Source of the DNA: Lactarius indigo
Taxonomy: Eukaryota; Basidiomycota; Agaricomycetes; Russulales; Russulaceae
Assembly: GCA_025766275.1 (NCBI GenBank)
Contig: JAFKAC010000003.1
Span: 2,418,001 to 2,482,000, forward strand
Direction of reading: 5' to 3'
DNA length: 64,000 nt
Positions 1-11,113 of this stretch are shown piece by piece. The first letter of the stretch is position 1. Each line of letters opens with the position of its first letter. Position numbers and translations under genes: made by a program. The notes below the pieces were generated by a model, which was not told the origin of the DNA, ran no database searches, and saw only the letters and a list, made by a program, of their open reading frames with translations.

Positions 1-1157
1 CAGTGTGTCGCGCCCCATCCATCGAGGTCGAAAACGCCGAAGGCGGATGAGGGTTGAGAGGTGAAGTGCTACTATACGTAGCTTGGCTTTGTTCGTGGAT
101 AGACTCAGGTACGCTGGTCGCGCTAGGCACATGGCGAAGTGTTGCCTGGGTTATGCCCACGACAGAAACCTTTCTAGTCAAAGCCGACCCAGGTTGAGCA
201 ACATCTGCATATCCATCATACGAGGCGATGGTGTCATTTTCGCCATTGAAATGGTAATCCGGCCCTTCGCTTGAGGGCGCAAAGGGATAGGAACTCGGGG
301 GAAAACGACTTGAGCCAACGCCCGGGTCGTGATACCGTGAAGGAGGGGGATAAAACATTTCGGACACAAGGCTTCCCGTATCAACTTGGTACGAAAGACG
401 AGGACTCTGTGAATCTGAAGCATCCCGAGGGGTATTCGCAGAGGTAGCCGAGGAAAGCAGTCCAGTGATGAAGGAAGTCGAGAGCATCCTCTCTTCCGTG
501 GGGTCCACGGAGATGATAGAGGAACCTTCGTGCCAATCATAGGGGGACAGCTTACCGGCCCTGACTGGGGAAGCAGGGCTTCGTGATCTCGCACGGCGGT
601 CTGGCTGTGGTGGACGGTCAGTGTTATGATCAGGTGGAAAGTCCTCATCAACAACTTCGCGATTCAGTCCTGATGGCTGCGGAACGGCGGAGGCAGGGGG
701 CGCTCGCAGTGTCACAGGTGCCGGCGCAGCGACAGTAAAGGTACTCCGTGCAGGGGAGGGAAGTGCCTATTGTGTGGTGAGCTAGGCGGAGCTGGGGAGC
801 TAGAGGGGGACTCACAGGACCCACGGTTTGGCGGGAAGCGATGGAAAAAGTACTCCGCGCGGGGGAAGGGAGCCCCCACTCTGTGCTGGGAGCAGAGAGT
901 CGAGGAGTGGTGATAGTAAAAGTGCTCCGCGCAGGAGAGTGAAGGAAGCGATCGGTGATTGGGCTAACGGGAATTTCGACGGGAGGAGGAGGGAATTGAG
1001 AAAGACATAGAGAACCGTCTGTGATTCCTGTAGCATAGGTAGTGAAGCTGATAGTGCTGTCCGCAATACCGGATGCGCTGGTACTGAGAGAAGCGCGTGG
1101 ACGGTGCTGAGAAGAAGAAGGATCAGAAGGTGTTGGAGGATCCTCCGGGCGAGACAT
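1..1157 (-). CDS. Ser/Pro-rich protein of unknown function, 3' end outside window
   Basis: The ATG is at 1157-1155. One intron (815..767, GTGAGT...AATAG, 49 bp) restores a single open frame that runs off the left edge of the window. The visible ~370 residues are low-complexity and rich in Ser, Pro and Thr, with no membrane segment or recognisable domain. The motif SPARSTF occurs three times, at about residues 73-125 and across the splice junction, so the intron call is supported by an internal repeat. Later sequence contains PYDWHEGSSIISVDP and LTRKVSVVGITQA. Such N-terminal tails occur in many fungal signalling and cell-wall proteins, so the tail alone does not identify the family. The divergent or upstream context is not informative. 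I do not recognise the gene. Confidence 0.6.
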
Positions 1158-1660
1158 CGCTGAGAGAGAGAAAGATTAGTGGAAATGACAACTGGGCGAG
1201 TAATGGACAGACCGAGTTCCCGAACTCCAGGGTGCAAGTGACGACAATTCGAAAGAGTGTGTGCTTATAACATAAATGAGTGCAGAGGGAGCGAAAGCGG
1301 TGACAATTCCGTGAGAAACGGGGTTGATACGTGGAGAGGAGATGAAATTGAATTATTGAATTAGCCTGAAGCGATGGCTTTCATTGAAACAAGCATTACG
1401 TGTTCCCACATCAATCTCACCGGGGCAAACTCTACGCGACGTAACGAGGAAACAAATCTCTTATAGACACGAAGGAGAACAGGAATGCCACAACCATGTG
1501 GGATCCAATCAGAACTAGAAAACACCGCAAAGGGACCACCATAGTTTATGCGTAATCGGCGGTCGACAAAGGTCATGAACAAAGGCCATAAAAAGTCGTA
1601 ACCTTGAGCACGGAAATAAATGGTATGATATTCCAGGGCAGCCCACAGTTAGCAAGTGGC

Positions 1661-2632
1661 TCATGCGATGATGCACTTGCTGCCCCTCGGCTTCTCCTTT
1701 GGCCTGGGGGGATTCACTAGTTTGTTCGATCATAAGCCGAATGAACTAAGGCGTAAGAAATCTCAAAACACGCACAGACGGCACGGATGGCCTCATCAAA
1801 GACGTTCTTCAGTCCCTTCTGGGTGAGGGCAGAACATTCTAAATACTTTACAGCCCCGATGTCTTTCGCCATGCTGGCACCCTGGGTATACTGGATAGGA
1901 GTCATGCGACTGTGAGACAAGATTTAGAAAAGGCTAGATTCCCTAATCTGAGGAGAACGTACCGGTCGCGAAGCTTCTCAACAGTGCCGGGGTCCTCGCG
2001 CAAGTCTAGCTTGGTGCCGACAAGAACCACCGACGTTTGAGGCGCATGATGAGATATTTCAGGGTACCACTGAAAAGTGATGAGGTGAGCGAGTCTCTAC
2101 GGGGTTAGCGGAACAGTACCTTTGTTTTGACGTTCTCGAAGCTGGGGGGGCTCACAAGAGAGAAGCAGATAAGGAAGACGTCGGTTTGAGGATACGACAA
2201 CGGCCGAAGACGGTCGTAGTCTTCTTGACCAGCAGTATCCCAAAGTCCGAGAGAAATTGTCTTGCCATCGACCATCACATTGGCCGAATAGTTGTCAAAG
2301 ACTGGGAAAAAATATTTGAATGCAACACCAACTCGTGCAGGTGCGCTAGGCGCTTACCTGTTGGAATGTACTCCCCCTACGATTCGTATGATGAGCACTG
2401 GGTGGGTAGATAGGATGAAGGATGAAGCATACCGGGAAGGCATTGGTGGTATAAGATATAAGTAGGCATGTCTGCTCCCATCATCGGTGATTAATTCGGT
2501 CTGAGAGGATGGGGTGTATACGACTTGCCTTTCCAACGGCACCGTCTCCAACGACGACGCCTGTGATCTGTAGTGAGTTTTCTGCAGGAACACCAGCTGT
2601 TGAGAACAGAGCTTACACTTAATTGCCTGCAT
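1661..2632 (-). CDS. RAC1: Rac-family small GTPase (RAC1)
   Basis: Eight exons (2632..2617, 2560..2529, 2471..2433, 2376..2358, 2301..2120, 2069..1963, 1909..1776, 1716..1661) join in frame to a 194-residue Rho-family GTPase. It starts [17 protein letters not shown], which contains the P-loop. Switch I reads YIPTVFDNYSA, switch [13 protein letters not shown], and the base-recognition motif GTKLDL. The start MQAIK and the stretch [10 protein letters not shown] favour Rac over Cdc42. The C-terminus is a basic KPRGSK followed by the CAAX box CIIA, predicting prenylation and plasma-membrane attachment, where Rac controls polarity and actin. Exon 4 is only 19 nt. Intron 2 (2528..2472) uses a GC donor (AAG|GCAAGT). 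All other introns are GT-AG. Transcribed away from SHB17 across a 370-bp gap. Confidence 0.95.
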
Positions 2633-3002
2633 GATGGAAAGATTTAAAGGAGTAAGAGGAAAGAGGGGAGTACGTTCGCAAGGATTGAAGCGATCTTAAA
2701 CCGAGCGTAACTTAGGAGAGAACCAGTTAGGAGATGGACGAAGTGCGAAGCCCATTGATAGAAAATCTGTGAGATGGATGAAAAAAATAAGAGAAGACGG
2801 CGCCGTACCTGTGAAAAGCCGTTAAAACGCGACGTGTAAGGGGAGAGTGACTTGGTCGTTGGTGTTGGTGTTGGTGATGTTCAGGTGCGGAGGTGCGGTG
2901 CGGTGCGGTGCGTGCACGCTGGGACAAATAAGGACAGACCGCGTCGATGGCGGGTCACGGCGGTCGTGATCCCGAGTTGACGACCCGACTTTCCTCTCCA
3001 CG
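2633..3002. promoter_or_regulatory. Shared intergenic region between RAC1 and SHB17
   Basis: This 370-bp gap separates two divergent starts, so it must hold both promoters. It contains two short tandem runs near 2857-2920: GGTGTT repeats followed by GGTGC/GTGCG repeats. No TATA box or other named element could be supported by eye. Confidence 0.4.
2857..2920. repeat. Short GT-rich tandem repeat (GTGTTG and GGTGC units)
   Basis: About three copies of a 6-bp unit (GTGTTG) are followed by about four copies of a 5-bp unit (GGTGC). The run lies in the RAC1-SHB17 intergenic region, within the likely 5' untranslated or promoter sequence. It may vary in length between strains. Confidence 0.6.
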
Positions 3003-4091
3003 ATGTCCGGATCTATGCCACGTTTGATCATCATTCGTCATGGTGAGTTTACGTCTTAGATCTCATACACTTCACTTATTTCGTTCCCAGGTGAGACCGA
3101 GTGGTCTCTCAATGGGTCTGACATCTTTCCCGACCTAGTCACCTAACAACTCACTCTCCTGACTCCCCTAATCATTTCGCATGTAGCCGCCACGTATGTG
3201 TACTTGTAATGTGCCATATTGCCACGCTCACTTATGTCTGTCTTTGGCCAGACGGGACGTTCTGACATTCCCCTTACCGAACGTGGTGTAGAGCAGATCA
3301 AGTCCAAGGCCCCGTTTCTCGTGGGGGATGGGAGTATGTGGAACGATCGTACTAGATGCACTCGGTGTTCATCTGATCGCGCACCTAAGAACTCATTGAC
3401 ACGGTCAATCTGCACATCATCATGGTGTCTCCACGCAAGCGCGCCCACGATACTTTCCATTATTTAACGGGTCACCTCCCTCAATCACCAAATCACGTCA
3501 TCACAGACCTTGTTCGCGAGTGGGACTATGGAGATTACGAAGGGCTCAAGTCCCACGAGATCAACGCCAAGCGACCCGGCTGGTCTATCTGGAAGGATGG
3601 GTTGGCTGGTTTATCTCCTCCATGTACCCATGAATCGAGCCCTTTCCTCTTAGCTGCCCCAATGGCGAATCTGTTGAAGACATGACCACTCGCGTCGACC
3701 GTGTTATCGGTAATGTGCGTCCCTAATACATCCACATGGGGTAGTGTTAATCTCGTTTCACCAAGGTTCGCGAATATCATAGGAAATGGAAGGAGGAAGG
3801 CCAGGGAACGCGCGATGTCGTAATTGTCGCCCACGGTCACTTTAATCGTTGCCTTATCGCGCGTTGGGTCGGCCTGCCTCTCGCCGAAGGTGCGCGCGCT
3901 GACCATAGAACACATTGAATGGGTCTGATCAATATGACAGGTACCAAGTTCAATGTCGAACCTGCTGGGGTCTGTTGCCGTCTGCAGCATTGGTATGCCA
4001 TCTAACCAACTTTTAGATCGCGGTTCTGGGTTACAATCACAACTCGTTGCAAGAGCCGGCTCTCAATGCCCTCAACTTGAATGCGATGTAG
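3003..4091 (+). CDS. SHB17: Sedoheptulose-1,7-bisphosphatase / phosphoglycerate-mutase-like phosphatase (SHB17)
   Basis: Nine exons (3003..3042, 3091..3115, 3187..3193, 3252..3333, 3390..3600, 3654..3714, 3766..3889, 3941..3969, 4017..4091) give a 217-residue histidine phosphatase. The catalytic motif IIIRHGETEW lies near the N-terminus, and the second conserved His is in VIVAHGHFNR. The segments REWDYGDYEG, SIWKDGCPNGES and the C-terminal VLGYNHNSLQEPAL match the yeast Shb17 type rather than glycolytic phosphoglycerate mutase. Known members hydrolyse sedoheptulose-1,7-bisphosphate and feed the non-oxidative pentose phosphate route. The third exon is only 7 nt (CCGCCAC), completing the sequence NGRHTGRSD. 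Intron donors at 3116 and 3970 are GTCTG, weaker than usual but needed for frame. Confidence 0.9.
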
Positions 4092-4262
4092 AGAGTTAAG
4101 GATGTTTTTCGGATAACTGTAGTGTTACTGTGACCAATGCGAATATTAAATGATTTGTTGACGCTTGATTGGGCCAAGTCTCCGCTCTCCCTTGCACGGA
4201 TTTGTTCTGTGTCATTGTATCTATCGTGCTCCCCTCCCTTTCCTTTCTTCCGGTTCATTTTG

Positions 4263-7200
4263 ATGGCTAGTTCAGAGCCACAGGAGACCCTTGCCATCAA
4301 TGGCCATGTCAACCATGCGGAGGGAGCTGACAATTCGGACATTCACAACGGCGAAGATACAGGTTCCGTCGAACCCGTAAATGATTCCGAGCAGGGCGTC
4401 TCCGAAATTGGCCTCGGGCAATCAGCACAGCTTGAAGAACCAGCTTCGTCACACGTTTTGGACGACGCCACTGCAAGTCAGCCAGCGGGCCAATCCAAGG
4501 ACAAGCCAGCTAAGCGCACGGTTCCGACACTTCAGACCGCTGCTGCTAAAACAACTGTTTCTGGCCCACCAACGCCCCAGGTCAAGAAGGTATATATGCG
4601 TTTCGTCATCTCACTGCGTGCACGTTGCTTTTGCTCTCCGGCCCTGACATGCATTCTACGCATTGCAGATCTTAAACTCTGGCAGGTTTGGTACAGGTGT
4701 CACCAAGGCTGTCCCACCCCCAACCTCCAAGACCGCTGACACGCCCGCTGTAGCTGGCAAGCCCACTACGACCGCCCAGGCCTCTTCTACTCCAAGGTCT
4801 GCTGTTACATCCAATTCTGCTGCCAAGAAGTCCCCTTCGTCCACCTTAGCTCCGGCCTCGAAAGTAACTATGCCCCCCAAGTCGTCGACTACCCCTTCTT
4901 CTGTCCCCGCACCCACGCGTAGGACGTCGATGCTTCCTGGGAAACCCATCGCTCCTCCTACACGATCATCTACACTGTCTGCCTCAACGTCCGGCAAGTT
5001 GTCTTCGGCTACATCCCCTCCCCCCACCGCCAAACCTATTTCGGCCGCTCCATCACGCTCGTCTGTTGTCTCTCCGGACTCTGCCACGTCCACCAAGTCA
5101 GCTGCGGCGACACGACCACGTGCTTCGGTTACCGATGGTGTTCAGCCGAAGAGGACCGCAGCACCGAGGGCTAGTTTGGTACCATCCGCAAAGCAGCCAC
5201 CTGCCTCGGCACGGACCGCGCGAACTCCTGGCACTAGTTCAATATCGTCACTTAAAGATGTCAGGGAAGATAGCGCAGCCCTTGTGGAGACCCAGAACAA
5301 GGTAACACTCCCCGCACCATCGTGTTTTTGGGAAGTCGACGCGTTCTGACCTCGTACCAGCTCAACGAAGTAACGGCATCCCTTGATCTTAAATCCACCA
5401 CCATTTCGGAGCTTGAGACTCAGATCGAGGGGTTGAAGGTATCTTTGGACAGCATCACTGCAGATCTTGAGGCTGCTCGCCAGAATGCTGAACTAGCTGA
5501 ACTCGCCAAAGTTACTGCGGACAAAGAGCTTTCAGAGGCGAGGACAGCTTTAGCGGCATCGCAGACCGATAGAGATAAGCTTCAGCAAGATTTGGGCGAG
5601 GTAAGGGCACATCTCCCGATTGTAGTTAGAATATCAATTGACAAACATAGCAGGTCGTAAAGACAATGGGTGCGGAGCAGGACGCCCTCATTGAAACTTT
5701 GCGAGGGCAGATTAAGACATTGCAAAACGAAGTTGACGAAGCCCGGGAAAAGCTAGAAGCTCTTCGTGCTGTACATGCTAGTGACTCCAGTATCGCCGCC
5801 GCTGCAGAAATCGACAGGCAAGCCCTGGCCAAAGCCAAGGAAGACCTCGAGGCCATTAAAGCAGAGAATGCCACGCAGAAAGCTGCTCAAGACGAAGCAC
5901 TAAATAGCGCAGCTGCGAAGATTAGCACGCTAGAACTGGAAGCATCGCGTGCCGAAGCGCTTGCTGCTGAAGTCGCCTCTCTTCGCGCCGAGAAAGAAGA
6001 GACGTCTAGCAAATTATCGGAGCTCGAAGTCGAGATTCTAGAGTCTAAGGAGGCACAGGAACTTGCGGAGGAAGAGCTCGGAAATAGCAAGGCCCAAATC
6101 GATGCTTTACGCGCCGAAGTGGCAAAAGCCGCCGACCATGCCGACGAGACGAATCGAGCAGTGGCAGCCAAGGAGAGTGCCGCTGCCGAGCATCTTGAGG
6201 AGGTGCAGAAGCAGCACGCGCACGCGCTATCACTTGCCATAGAGGAAAGCAAGAACTTGACCGAGCAACTCCGTGTTTTGCAGGTCGAAACCGATGAACT
6301 CCGTAGTAATCTTGAAGTTGCAAACGCAACGGCCATCTCTGCCGCCGAGGAGCACGCCCGTAAACTCGAAGACGTCGAGAAGGTGCATCAAGCTCAACGA
6401 GAAGAGCTCACCGCAGAAATTGGGAGGATTTCTGCCGAGCTCGAGGTACGTGGCCTAGATTGCTCATACTTTTGACGGCCCTAATGGTATTCTCCTAGGC
6501 GCAAGAGTCTGTGTACAATGCCAAGGTCCAGACAGTCAAAGACGAGCACGATCAGCTCCTGCAACAAGCTTTCGAGCGCGCAAAGGTGAGCCCTATCCTG
6601 ATGCCATGACATATACATACTCAGTTGTGCAGAGTGAGGCAGGTGACGCCCACAGCCAGGACCTGCAGGCACTCAGAGAGAATTCCGATGGCGCCATTGA
6701 ACAACTCCGCACGTCCCATCAGGCTACAGTTGAAGGTCTCAAAGCCGATCATGAAGCAGCCCTTGCCTCCCAGGCCCAGACCTTCCAGAAGCAGCTGTCT
6801 ACCCAGACACTCGAACTGAAGGCTACTAGCGAGGATCTCGCCAAGGCAAAAACGACCCTCAACACCTCACTGCAGGAAGTAGAGTCCCTGAAGGTTCAGC
6901 TGAATGAGACTCGTCAAGTAGTTCAAGCTACCGCAAGCGCTGCCGAAGCCGATCAGAACGCCGAAATCGCGCGCTTGAACAAGGAGCTTTCTAATGCACG
7001 AGCTGAACTCAATGGACTTAACGAGGTCTTCCGTGCCACCCAAGAATCCATGCAAGAGATGGGCAAGAACCACCAAATGGAGTTGGAGGAAGCAGCCAAG
7101 AGGCGCACCGACGAAGCATCAAAGCTTCGCGCAGCCCACGATGCGGAGATCCAGTCAATAGCCGCCGCCAAGTCAAACCTCGTGACGAGACTCTCAGACC

Positions 7201-7902
7201 TAGAGGGCGAAGTGGCAACCTTGCGCGCGCATGCTACATCCACTGAAGCCATTGCGTCACCCAAGAGGAATGGGTCCGCCCCAGTGCCTGCTGAGATGGT
7301 AACCAAAGAGGAGCTGCAGCGGCTACATGAGGCTCATAACTTGAAGATCAATGATTTACAAGCCCAGCACGAGAAAGCCTTGCGGGCCCTACAAGAGCAG
7401 GTAGACGCCGCGGTCGCAAAGGCGGACGAGACGGAACAGGACCTAGCACGAAAGAAGATGGAGATCATGTATCTCGAGCAAGATCAAGAGGAGAACCAGG
7501 ACCAAATCACACGGTACGTGAAGTTATTCGGTTTTAAAAGTTTTCTTGGTGCTTTATTTGCTTTGGTTGTGGTCGCTGGTTCTGGCTTCTTCTGACTTCC
7601 TAGTATGATGCGCTGGATTTTTCCACCGCATTGAGACCACTAACCCGTTTCGACGCTTCGATTGCGCACTTTTATGGACAACATTCTCTGTAGTTCTTCT
7701 TCTTGCACTATAATTATTTTAACACGCGATTTCATTAACTTATTCTATTACGCTGGCTTTTTCGTTTTCAATATGTACCCCATTTTTTTATTCCTCGACT
7801 TTCTCCCTTGATTTTTGCTAAAGCTCACGTGGTTTTCATACCATTAGGTTGAAGGAAGACGTGGAACACCTTACAACGAAATTGTCCTCGACGGCCGAGT
7901 GA
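4263..7902 (+). CDS. Long coiled-coil protein with basic Ser/Thr/Pro-rich head
   Basis: Seven exons (4263..4589, 4669..5301, 5361..5600, 5654..6445, 6499..6585, 6633..7513, 7848..7902) join in frame to 1,004 residues. Residues 1-110 are acidic and disordered. Residues 110-315 are very rich in Ser, Thr, Ala, Pro and Lys, a microtubule-binding style of composition. From about residue 320 to the end the chain is Glu/Ala/Lys-rich with heptad character and almost no Gly or Pro, so a long coiled coil. The last intron (7514..7847) is 334 bp, about six times the local norm, and reading through it would give a hydrophobic tail instead of the spliced end. Function not recognised; a cytoskeletal or tethering role is inference only. 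Confidence 0.85.
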
Positions 7903-8329
7903 TATTCGGAAGACATGTTGGAGCCTCGCGATTGCAACGCTGCGTCTACGTTTACATCCTACTAGTTTAGTGCCGGAGTCCTGCTGGTTACAGAAGCTTT
8001 AACACGTTTTTTCGTGCAACCTGCACGGCAGCATCCCTCGTTCTCCGTTACCCCATGTCATACCCTGTCGTTATTCGTACCCATGCATACCCTTGCTCAT
8101 AATGTGCAGACACTTTAACCGGCAGATGCGATGTGCGTGATATTATGTTAAGTTATTCGGGGTCGGGGCGGAACCGGACCTCCGACCGGTGACAAACATA
8201 TGCGTCCGCCCCAAAAGGTAAAGATGTCAAACCCCAACCCAACAGTGTCGAACTTTGACTTTTCTGTTCACTTCCCTCCTCTTCCCTCATCTCCCATTAC
8301 CCACTTGTCCCTTCCCCAGTCGAGCTGCC
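7903..8329. other. Intergenic: 3' end of coiled-coil gene and YHM2 promoter
   Basis: No coding sequence is supported here. The stretch just upstream of the YHM2 start (about 8262-8320) is strongly C+T-rich on the plus strand, which is typical of fungal core promoters of well-expressed genes. Confidence 0.5.
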
Positions 8330-9697
8330 ATGGCTATCCAGAAAGAGCCAGGTCAAAAAGGCGTTAGTTGGTCGAACATTGCTGTTGGTATGTGGGCTCT
8401 TTCGACGTTACCCGAAGTTCACTGATGTTTGCGCGCATTAGGTGCGATCATGAACATGGTACTATCTTATAATTCTATCTTTTTTTTTTTTTGTAGAACT
8501 GACGGTGATGGTCTCCCCATCCGCTAGTTTGTGAGTTGTCTTCCAAGCTGTTCGTATTCATAAACTAACTGCTCTTCTATTCCAGGAGGCAAGTCGGCTC
8601 GTGAGGATACCGCAGAGTCCAGCTACTGACTAGCAGTGCCCCCTGGTCTCAGGTCACCACACTTGGCCAACCCCTGGAGGTCATAAAAACCCAGATGGCT
8701 GCGAACCGCTCGCAGTCTATGGTGCAGGCATTACAATCCGTCTGGTCTCGCGGCGGCTTCGTTGGCTTTTACCAGGGTCTCATTCCATGGGTGCGTATAT
8801 CTGGCACGTAAGAGTTCCGATCGTTCCAACTGCGTACCAGGCATGGATCGAGGCCTCAACAAAGGGTGGTGTTCTTCTGTTCACTGCCTCGGAAATTGAG
8901 ACAGCCTCAACGTCTATGGGGATCAATCCAGCCGCCGCCGGTTTACTCGGCGGTATGGGAGGTGGTATCGCTCAGGCATATGCTACCATGGGTAAGCCCA
9001 ATTGAAAACAATCGTCGTGCTGCCCCCGAAATCTCAATTTGCTTAGGATTCACGACCAGTATGAAAACTGCAGAAATCACTCGTCATAAGCAGGCCGCTG
9101 CGGGTGTGAAGCCACCTTCAACATGGGCATTGTTCTTTGAGATCTTCCGAAAGGAAGGTCTTCGTGGTGTTAACAAGGGTGTAAATGCTGTCGCAGTGCG
9201 CCAATGTACAAACTGGGGCTCTCGGCAAGTGGTCATCTTTCTGCTGTCATATTGTGAAGTTCTAACTTATGGATTAGAATCGGTCTTACTCGATTTGCAG
9301 AATCGTTGATTTGTAAAGTGCGTGGCAAGGACAGCCAATCTCTTGGTGTTCTGGACAAAATTCTCTCATCGTCGATCGGCGGTGCTCTTGCTACGTGGAA
9401 CCAGCCCATTGAGGTTATCCGTGTTGAGGTATTTTTCACCCTATTGTACTGTGATTGGCCTTCAACTGTCGTTTGTAGATGCAAAATATGTCAAAGGAGG
9501 CGGCAGCCTCTGCTAATCGCCCCGCAAAACTGACTATTTTTAATACGTTCGGTTATATTTACAAAGAAAACGGCATCAAGGGTCTGTATCGCGGTGTTAC
9601 TCCTCGGGTTGGTCTTGGGATCTGGCAGACCATTTGCATGGTCTCATTTGCGGATTATGTCAAAGACTGGGTCAAGGGAAATAGCAAAAAGGTGTGA
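8330..9697 (+). CDS. YHM2: Mitochondrial citrate/oxoglutarate carrier Yhm2
   Basis: Exons 8330..8387, 8442..8458, 8528..8530, 8586..8588, 8653..8790, 8841..8991, 9047..9224, 9278..9428 and 9479..9697 give a 305-residue mitochondrial carrier. It follows yeast Yhm2 closely: [67 protein letters not shown] and [15 protein letters not shown]. Six transmembrane helices in three repeats are expected in the inner mitochondrial membrane. Yhm2 exports citrate in exchange for oxoglutarate, supporting cytosolic NADPH, and also binds mtDNA. To rebuild the family's conserved Glu-Val before TTLGQP, two 3-nt exons (TTT and GAG) are required, flanked by introns of 69, 55 and 64 bp. Introns at 8589 and 9225 use GC donors. 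Confidence 0.92.
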
Positions 9698-9913
9698 GAC
9701 ACGGACAATTTCCGTCTCTCTGACACGTAGATGCTCGTTCTAAGTTAGACCAGTACAATAGACTTATAGAATAGGATAATAATACCCATTACCCTATGAC
9801 CAATGGCCCGGAACCGCGGAACTGGTTACCCCCGTTCCTGCCCTGGGGATCTCGGCTTGTTACCGTGTGGGTCCGATTTGACCTGTCCAACCAGTGTTGG
9901 GCACTTTACCACC

Positions 9914-10867
9914 ATGGCACAACCTTTCCCCAAGCCATTGAAGGACCGCCTTCTTCTCGCATACCTCGCGCAGCTTTCGGCGCACCCGTTGCGTACCAAA
10001 GCGCTTACTACGGGTGAGTTGCCGTTCAACTAGCCTCATCTTGTCCCCGATTCTTACCCACCATCCCCCGAAGGGACACTTTGCTTCATTCAAGAGGTGC
10101 TTGGCTCCCATTTGGCCAACGCTCCCGTCCCGCAACCCGCCAAAGATGCGCCGTTCTTCATCCATGCCCTCGCACGCGCCAAGGTAGACATACGTGCCAT
10201 CAAGATGGCGCTTTACGGATTGCTCGTTTCGGCACCTATTGGTCATGTCCTCGTCGGCGAACTCCAGAGAGCATTTGCTGGTAGGACTGGACGGGCGGCA
10301 AAGATCGGGCAGGTCGTCGCGAGCAACCTGATCGTTGCCCCCATTCAAACCGTCTGTGAGTATCATTACTCACACACAATTTGAGTTGGCGGTGTCCTTT
10401 CTGAGTATAATTTATAGCCTATCTTGCTTCTTTGGCCGTTATTGGCGGCGCCAGGTCGTGGAGCGACATCAAAAAGACTGTGAGGGGCGGCTTTTTCCCC
10501 GTGATACGGGTAAACCTCCGTCCTTCTTTATTGCGACATGTTGAAGTTAACTGTTGTCGTCACGCGCGCAGGTTATGTGGGTCAGCTCCCCGCTCTCTCT
10601 CGTGTTTGCTCAGAAATTTATCCCGCCTGAGGTCTGTTCCGACCTTCGCATTGATTATCACTGGCTTACGAGGCATTTACGCAGCTCTGGGTTCCGTTCT
10701 TCAATTTGGTCTCGTTCGTGCTGGGGGTAAGTACATGCCCCTTGATGTGGGGACATCTGGAGCCGAGATTGATTTTTTTGCTGTGATAGACGTACTTTAA
10801 TACCAAGATGAAGAGACTCCGCAAGTCAGCAGATAAGAAGGAAGACGGCAAGGACAAGGGCCAATGA
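9914..10867 (+). CDS. Mpv17/PMP22-family membrane protein
   Basis: Six exons (9914..10013, 10074..10355, 10418..10509, 10572..10631, 10685..10726, 10790..10867) give 217 residues. The family pattern is clear: an N-terminal YLAQLSAHPLRTKALTTG, then GPxxH-like sequence in VSAPIGHVLVGEL, and a C-terminal WVPFFNLVSFVLGTYFNTK. Four membrane helices are expected. Members sit in the peroxisomal or inner mitochondrial membrane. Yeast Sym1 and mammalian Mpv17/PMP22 are homologues. The C-terminus is a hydrophilic Lys/Asp-rich tail. The precise organelle cannot be decided from sequence. Follows YHM2 by about 215 bp in the same orientation. Confidence 0.9.
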
Positions 10868-11113
10868 TTTGCCTAGTGTTCACCTGACATAACTTGAAAT
10901 GTACTCTTCCAGTATACGCTCAATGATGGAGTCCTTCCCGAATCTGAGTTGGAGATGGGTGCTGCAGCGAAGCTACTGGATTGCCGACACAAAGTGCAGT
11001 GTAGGCTATGGGCGTACTAGGTCGTGTGATCTTGAGACTTTTAGCCGTTCCTACGAGAAGGCGAGGTATTATAGATACCAACCCTCCGCAAACGGAAAAC
11101 CACCACCCTCCTC

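Noticed and set aside
1361..1733. Small minus-strand open frames downstream of RAC1
   Set aside because: They overlap the RAC1 last exon or its 3' untranslated region in other frames and show no motif.
5887..6336. Minus-strand Ser/Ala-rich open frame inside the coiled-coil gene
   Set aside because: Ser/Ala/Leu-rich antisense frames arise mechanically opposite Glu/Ala/Lys-rich coiled coils, and the plus-strand model is continuous.
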